Of a stretch of DNA of 64,000 nucleotides, positions 61,108 to 64,000 are shown in pieces. A model generated the notes under the pieces. It was not told the origin of the DNA. It saw only the letters and a program-made list of their open reading frames with translations, and did not search any database. The stretch comes from Labilibaculum sp. (GTDB lineage: Bacteria; Bacteroidota; Bacteroidia; Bacteroidales; Marinifilaceae). The first letter of the stretch is position 1. Every line of letters begins with the position of its first letter. The stretch lies in contig JAEINT010000019.1 of assembly GCA_016342745.1 (NCBI GenBank), positions 1 to 64,000 of the forward strand. Reading direction: 5' to 3'. A program made the translations under genes and the position numbers.

Positions 61108-61986
61108 ATGAAATACAGCATACAGAACGATCAACTGGCAATTACAGTAAAAGAAACAGGAGCCGAATTGTGCAGTATAAAATCAATAAGTACTGGACAA
61201 GAATTCATGTGGCAGGCAGATTCTAATATCTGGAATGCTCATGCTCCCAACCTATTTCCTGTTATTGGCTGCTTAAAAGAGAATGGGTTTCTACATGAAG
61301 GGAAAGAATATCCAATGACCAAACATGGTTTTGTCCGAAACAATAAGGAAGTAAAACTTCATAGCAAAACAGAAACATCGCTTTGCTTCGTTTTAAAATC
61401 GAATGAAAGTACGAAACAACTCTACCCTTTCGACTTTGAATTCTACATTCATTACATTCTTGAAGGAAGTAAATTAATCGTGAAACATGATGTTATGAAC
61501 ACAGGCTCCAACGAAATGTTGTTTTGTTTGGGTGGACATCCAGCTTTTGCATGTCCTTTAAAAGCGGAAGAAAATTACACTGATTACTATCTTGAATTTG
61601 AGCAAAAAGAAACTGCCAATACCTGGATGATTGATGGTGAAGGCTTAATAGGAAAACAAGGTGAACTTGTTTTAAACAATAGCAATCGAATTAATCTAAA
61701 GCCTGATTTATTTGCAAAGGATGCTCTTATCTTCAAGAATCTAAAATCCTCTTTCGTTGTTTTAAAAAGCACAAAATCGAATTTTAACTTAAAATTTAAT
61801 CTTAGTGAATTTCCTTATTTAGGTCTTTGGGCTAAACCAAATGCTCCTTATGTCTGTATCGAACCATGGATTGGAATTGCTGATGTTTCAGATTCCACGA
61901 GAGAGTTTTCAAGCAAAGAAGAGATAAAATCTCTCGGGTCAAAGGAAACCTTTACTGCAAACTACTCAATCAAAATAAACGAATAA
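61108..61986 (+). CDS. Aldose 1-epimerase family protein (LacX-like)
   Basis: 292 aa. A beta-sandwich mutarotase fold with NLFPVIGCLKENGFLHEGKE, PMTKHGFVRN (His active-site region), FCLGGHPAFACPL and CIEPWIG, as in LacX-type epimerases rather than classical GalM. Such proteins interconvert anomers of hexoses or hexose phosphates; the substrate is not predictable. Its own terminator follows and it lies 60 bases after the Bat operon. Confidence 0.9.
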   Translation: MKYSIQNDQLAITVKETGAELCSIKSISTGQEFMWQADSNIWNAHAPNLFPVIGCLKENGFLHEGKEYPMTKHGFVRNNKEVKLHSKTETSLCFVLKSNESTKQLYPFDFEFYIHYILEGSKLIVKHDVMNTGSNEMLFCLGGHPAFACPLKAEENYTDYYLEFEQKETANTWMIDGEGLIGKQGELVLNNSNRINLKPDLFAKDALIFKNLKSSFVVLKSTKSNFNLKFNLSEFPYLGLWAKPNAPYVCIEPWIGIADVSDSTREFSSKEEIKSLGSKETFTANYSIKINE

Positions 61987-61990
61987 TTTA

Positions 61991-62015
61991 AAAGCCTCTT
62001 TTGAGGCTTTTTTTA
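61991..62015 (+). terminator. Terminator after the aldose-epimerase-like gene
   Basis: AAAGCCTC pairs with GAGGCTTT around TTTT and is followed by TTTTATG on the plus strand, 5 bases after the stop. Confidence 0.9.
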
Positions 62016-62088
62016 TGCTACAATCAAAAAAAAGAGACCAATTAGTCTTTTTTATCCTTTTTCACATGCAATTCTTCATTTGAAAAGT

Positions 62089-62096
62089 TAAATTTG
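62089..62096 (+). promoter_or_regulatory. -7 box of the transsulfuration pair
   Basis: TAAATTTG matches the consensus; the -33 is weak. The leader would be about 85 bases. No SAM riboswitch could be folded by eye. Confidence 0.45.
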
Positions 62097-62187
62097 TAAT
62101 AGGCTTTGGATTAACTTCAATAACCACAAGATCAATCGAAGTTTATTTAGCAGAGAAGCTTAACCAATTTTAATCAAAATATTTCAA

Positions 62188-63333
62188 ATGCATTTAGAAA
62201 CCCTACTTGCCCATTTGGCTGAAGAAGGTGGTGTTCATGATCCATACGGAGCTTCGCACCTACCCATTTACCAAACAGCAACATTCGATCTAAAAAAACA
62301 GTCAGGATCGAAAATATACGACTATACTCGTTCTGATAATCCAACAAGAGATGCTTTGGAAATGGTTTTTGCTAAAGCAGAGAACGGAGCAAGCTGTTCT
62401 TGCACTCACACAGGAATTGGAGCCATTGCCTTACTTTTTGAAACGGTATTAAAAGCCAATAGTAAAATATTGGTTGAAAAAGATTGCTACGGAGGTACCT
62501 ATCGTCTTTTGCAAGTTTACAAAGACAAATATAATGTTGAAGTTTTCTTTGCGGATTTTAATGATTTAGATAGCATTGATGTGTTGATGCAGACAAATAA
62601 ATTTGATTTGGTATTGTGTGAATCTCCTACCAATCCAGGAATGAAGATCATTGACTTAAGACAGCTTGCCAAAATTGCCAAAAGCAATGGAGCCAAATTT
62701 GCAGTTGATAATAGTCTCGCGACATTTGCATCACAGAAACCTTTAGAATTAGGAGCTGATTTTTCGGTGTTTAGCGCCACAAAATACATCTCAGGGCATG
62801 GAAGTACAGTTGCAGGAGCATTGGTCTCTAAATGCATGGAAGATGGAGAAAAAGTGGCCTATTATGCCAATGCAGAAGGTCGTTCACAAAATCCATTTGA
62901 TGTATTTCTAATATCACTAGGAGTTCCTACTCTTCCTTTGCGCCTAAAACATCATGAACAAAGTGCTACCCAAGTAGCTAAATATTTAGAGAATCATTCT
63001 AAAGTTAAAAAGCTTATTTATCCTGGTTTGGAAAGTCATTCTGCTCATACTCTTGCAAAATCTCAAATGAAAATTTTTCCTGGGGTTATAACAGTGCATC
63101 TTCAAGATGTAGAGACGGCTGAAAAATTGGTGGCATCAACTCGCTGGTTTGGAGAAAAAGCATCTTTCGGAACGGCTGATTCCCGTATTGAAATTCCCGC
63201 TAAAATCAGTCATGCGTCGTTCTCCGAAGAAGATCTGAAAGCAATTGGTATTCTGCCATCAACGGTTCGTCTATCTATTGGTTTAGAGCATATCGATGAT
63301 TTGCTTGAGGATCTTGAAAAGGGTCTCAAATAA
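62188..63333 (+). CDS. Transsulfuration-type PLP enzyme (cystathionine lyase/synthase family)
   Basis: 381 aa. YDYTRSDNPTRDALE is the phosphate-binding Tyr/Arg block, Asp174 (AVDNSLATF) binds the PLP nitrogen and Lys199 (FSATKYISGHG) is the Schiff base. The C-terminal VRLSIGLEHIDDLLEDLEKG is the usual closing motif. CTHTGIGAI stands where most relatives have SSGMAAI, which is odd. With a gamma-synthase-like gene 30 bases later, the pair could carry out homocysteine synthesis via cystathionine; beta-lyase is favoured over gamma-lyase by context only. Confidence 0.88.
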   Translation: MHLETLLAHLAEEGGVHDPYGASHLPIYQTATFDLKKQSGSKIYDYTRSDNPTRDALEMVFAKAENGASCSCTHTGIGAIALLFETVLKANSKILVEKDCYGGTYRLLQVYKDKYNVEVFFADFNDLDSIDVLMQTNKFDLVLCESPTNPGMKIIDLRQLAKIAKSNGAKFAVDNSLATFASQKPLELGADFSVFSATKYISGHGSTVAGALVSKCMEDGEKVAYYANAEGRSQNPFDVFLISLGVPTLPLRLKHHEQSATQVAKYLENHSKVKKLIYPGLESHSAHTLAKSQMKIFPGVITVHLQDVETAEKLVASTRWFGEKASFGTADSRIEIPAKISHASFSEEDLKAIGILPSTVRLSIGLEHIDDLLEDLEKGLK

Positions 63334-63363
63334 TATAGTCAATACTTAATCGCATTTTTACCA

Positions 63364-64000
63364 ATGACAATAAATCCATATCGAAATATAGCTTGTGGAA
63401 AATCCATTCCTCCGAACAATGTTCATGCTATTTCTGTTAGTCTTCCAACAATTCAGGACGTTTGTTCCTATGAAGAAAACAAAAATAATTGGCGCTCTTG
63501 TATGGAAACAGGCTATCCTCGATTTTTCTGTCATCCGTATGAAATAAAAGTTGTTGCTTTTTTCAGATCTCATTTTTCAATTAGCGATGAAAAGTACGTA
63601 TTTCTATTTCCTTCTAAGCATGCCTGTCAACTTGTAAAAAAAACTTTTGCTATTGAATTCGAAGAATTTGAACTGGGTGGAATATTTGCTTTAAGCACTG
63701 ATTCAAATTGTTCCAACTTTAAAAACCTTTGTGAGTTTATTCAACACACTGGCTACAAAGTTTTCTCACGACAATTAGAAGATTTTCTGTTTCAGCATCA
63801 AATCATTTCGCAAATACAAGCAGAGGAATTGTTAATAGAAGCACCTGAAAATCATATAAAAATTGAAATTCAGAAGCAATTTGACTTACCTGACCATCGG
63901 AATATCGAACTCTTTTCCAGTGGCATGAATGCCATTTATTCTTTATTTTCTGCAATCAAGAAAAGTCAGGAGAGTAATAAAGCATCTGTTTTTGTTCAGT
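63364..64000 (+). CDS. Fungal-type cystathionine gamma-synthase, N-terminal part (cut by window end)
   Basis: Open from the ATG at 63364 to the edge: 212 codons. IPPNNVHAISVSLPT, DVCSYEENK and METGYPRFFCHPYE match the N-terminal extension of fungal/yeast STR2-type cystathionine gamma-synthases, absent from E. coli MetB. After about 190 residues the PLP fold begins with LFSSGMNAIYSLF. The catalytic lysine lies beyond the window. It would join an activated homoserine with cysteine. It is co-directional with the preceding PLP enzyme and 30 bases away, so they are very likely one operon. Confidence 0.8.
   Translation, partial: MTINPYRNIACGKSIPPNNVHAISVSLPTIQDVCSYEENKNNWRSCMETGYPRFFCHPYEIKVVAFFRSHFSISDEKYVFLFPSKHACQLVKKTFAIEFEEFELGGIFALSTDSNCSNFKNLCEFIQHTGYKVFSRQLEDFLFQHQIISQIQAEELLIEAPENHIKIEIQKQFDLPDHRNIELFSSGMNAIYSLFSAIKKSQESNKASVFVQ

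Noticed and set aside
62097-62187. SAM riboswitch in the leader of the transsulfuration pair
   Set aside because: The leader lacks the conserved cores of SAM-I/SAM-IV and SAM-II types that I could recognise; a covariance search would be needed to reopen this.

Overview
The window looks like chromosome from a low-GC Bacteroidota, most likely a marine Bacteroidales/Marinilabiliales-type organism. The genus is a guess. The basis is promoters of the Bacteroidota type (TTG, 19-20 nt, TAnnTTTG), a complete Bat (aerotolerance) operon, DUF2027-Smr, PorE-like and OmpA/SprB envelope proteins, and the dispersed palindromes common in this phylum. No phage, transposase, CRISPR array, tRNA or rRNA operon was seen.

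1-1.6 kb: the tail of an unidentified gene, a 104-bp tandem repeat, a dispersed palindrome, one hypothetical gene and a strong terminator. 1.6-18.8 kb, minus strand: a Wzx/Wzy-type surface polysaccharide locus. In transcription order it holds a 4,6-dehydratase (PglF/CapD type), a Wza-like exporter with six SLBB domains, a block of palindromic repeats with a GIY-YIG gene inside it, Wzz, a TviB/TviC (WbpO/WbpP) pair for a HexNAc-uronic acid, Wzx, an acetyltransferase, Wzy, three glycosyltransferases, a PglC-like initiating transferase and a PglE/EpsN-like aminotransferase. The centre of the locus is visibly AT-richer than its ends, as expected of an exchanged serotype cassette.

19.2-29 kb: RNase P RNA with its promoter and terminator, a four-helix-bundle (S23-type) cassette, a SPOR protein, a PorE-like OmpA protein, queA and a divergent DUF2027-Smr gene, a LysE exporter, a probable bifunctional ornithine-lipid synthase (OlsF) and a PHP phosphatase. 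30-43 kb, mostly plus strand: two radical SAM proteins, TPR proteins, DUF4301, a TPR/DUF368/aroE group and a DUF2339/DUF3999 pair. 43-51 kb is more accessory: a lipoprotein with calcium-loop-like motifs, a Fic protein with operator-like repeats, two-module dispersed repeats, and an OmpA-SprB/propeller pair.

51-64 kb: truA, then the MoxR-DUF58-(extra gene)-BatA-BatB-BatC-BatD-BatE operon, an aldose-epimerase-like gene, and two adjacent transsulfuration-type PLP enzymes. The second is cut by the window edge and resembles fungal cystathionine gamma-synthase.

No wholly new multi-gene system could be proven. The strongest leads are the self-contained Fic locus, the shuffled repeat modules around it, the S23-type cassette bracketed by inverted repeats, and the adjacent transsulfuration pair.
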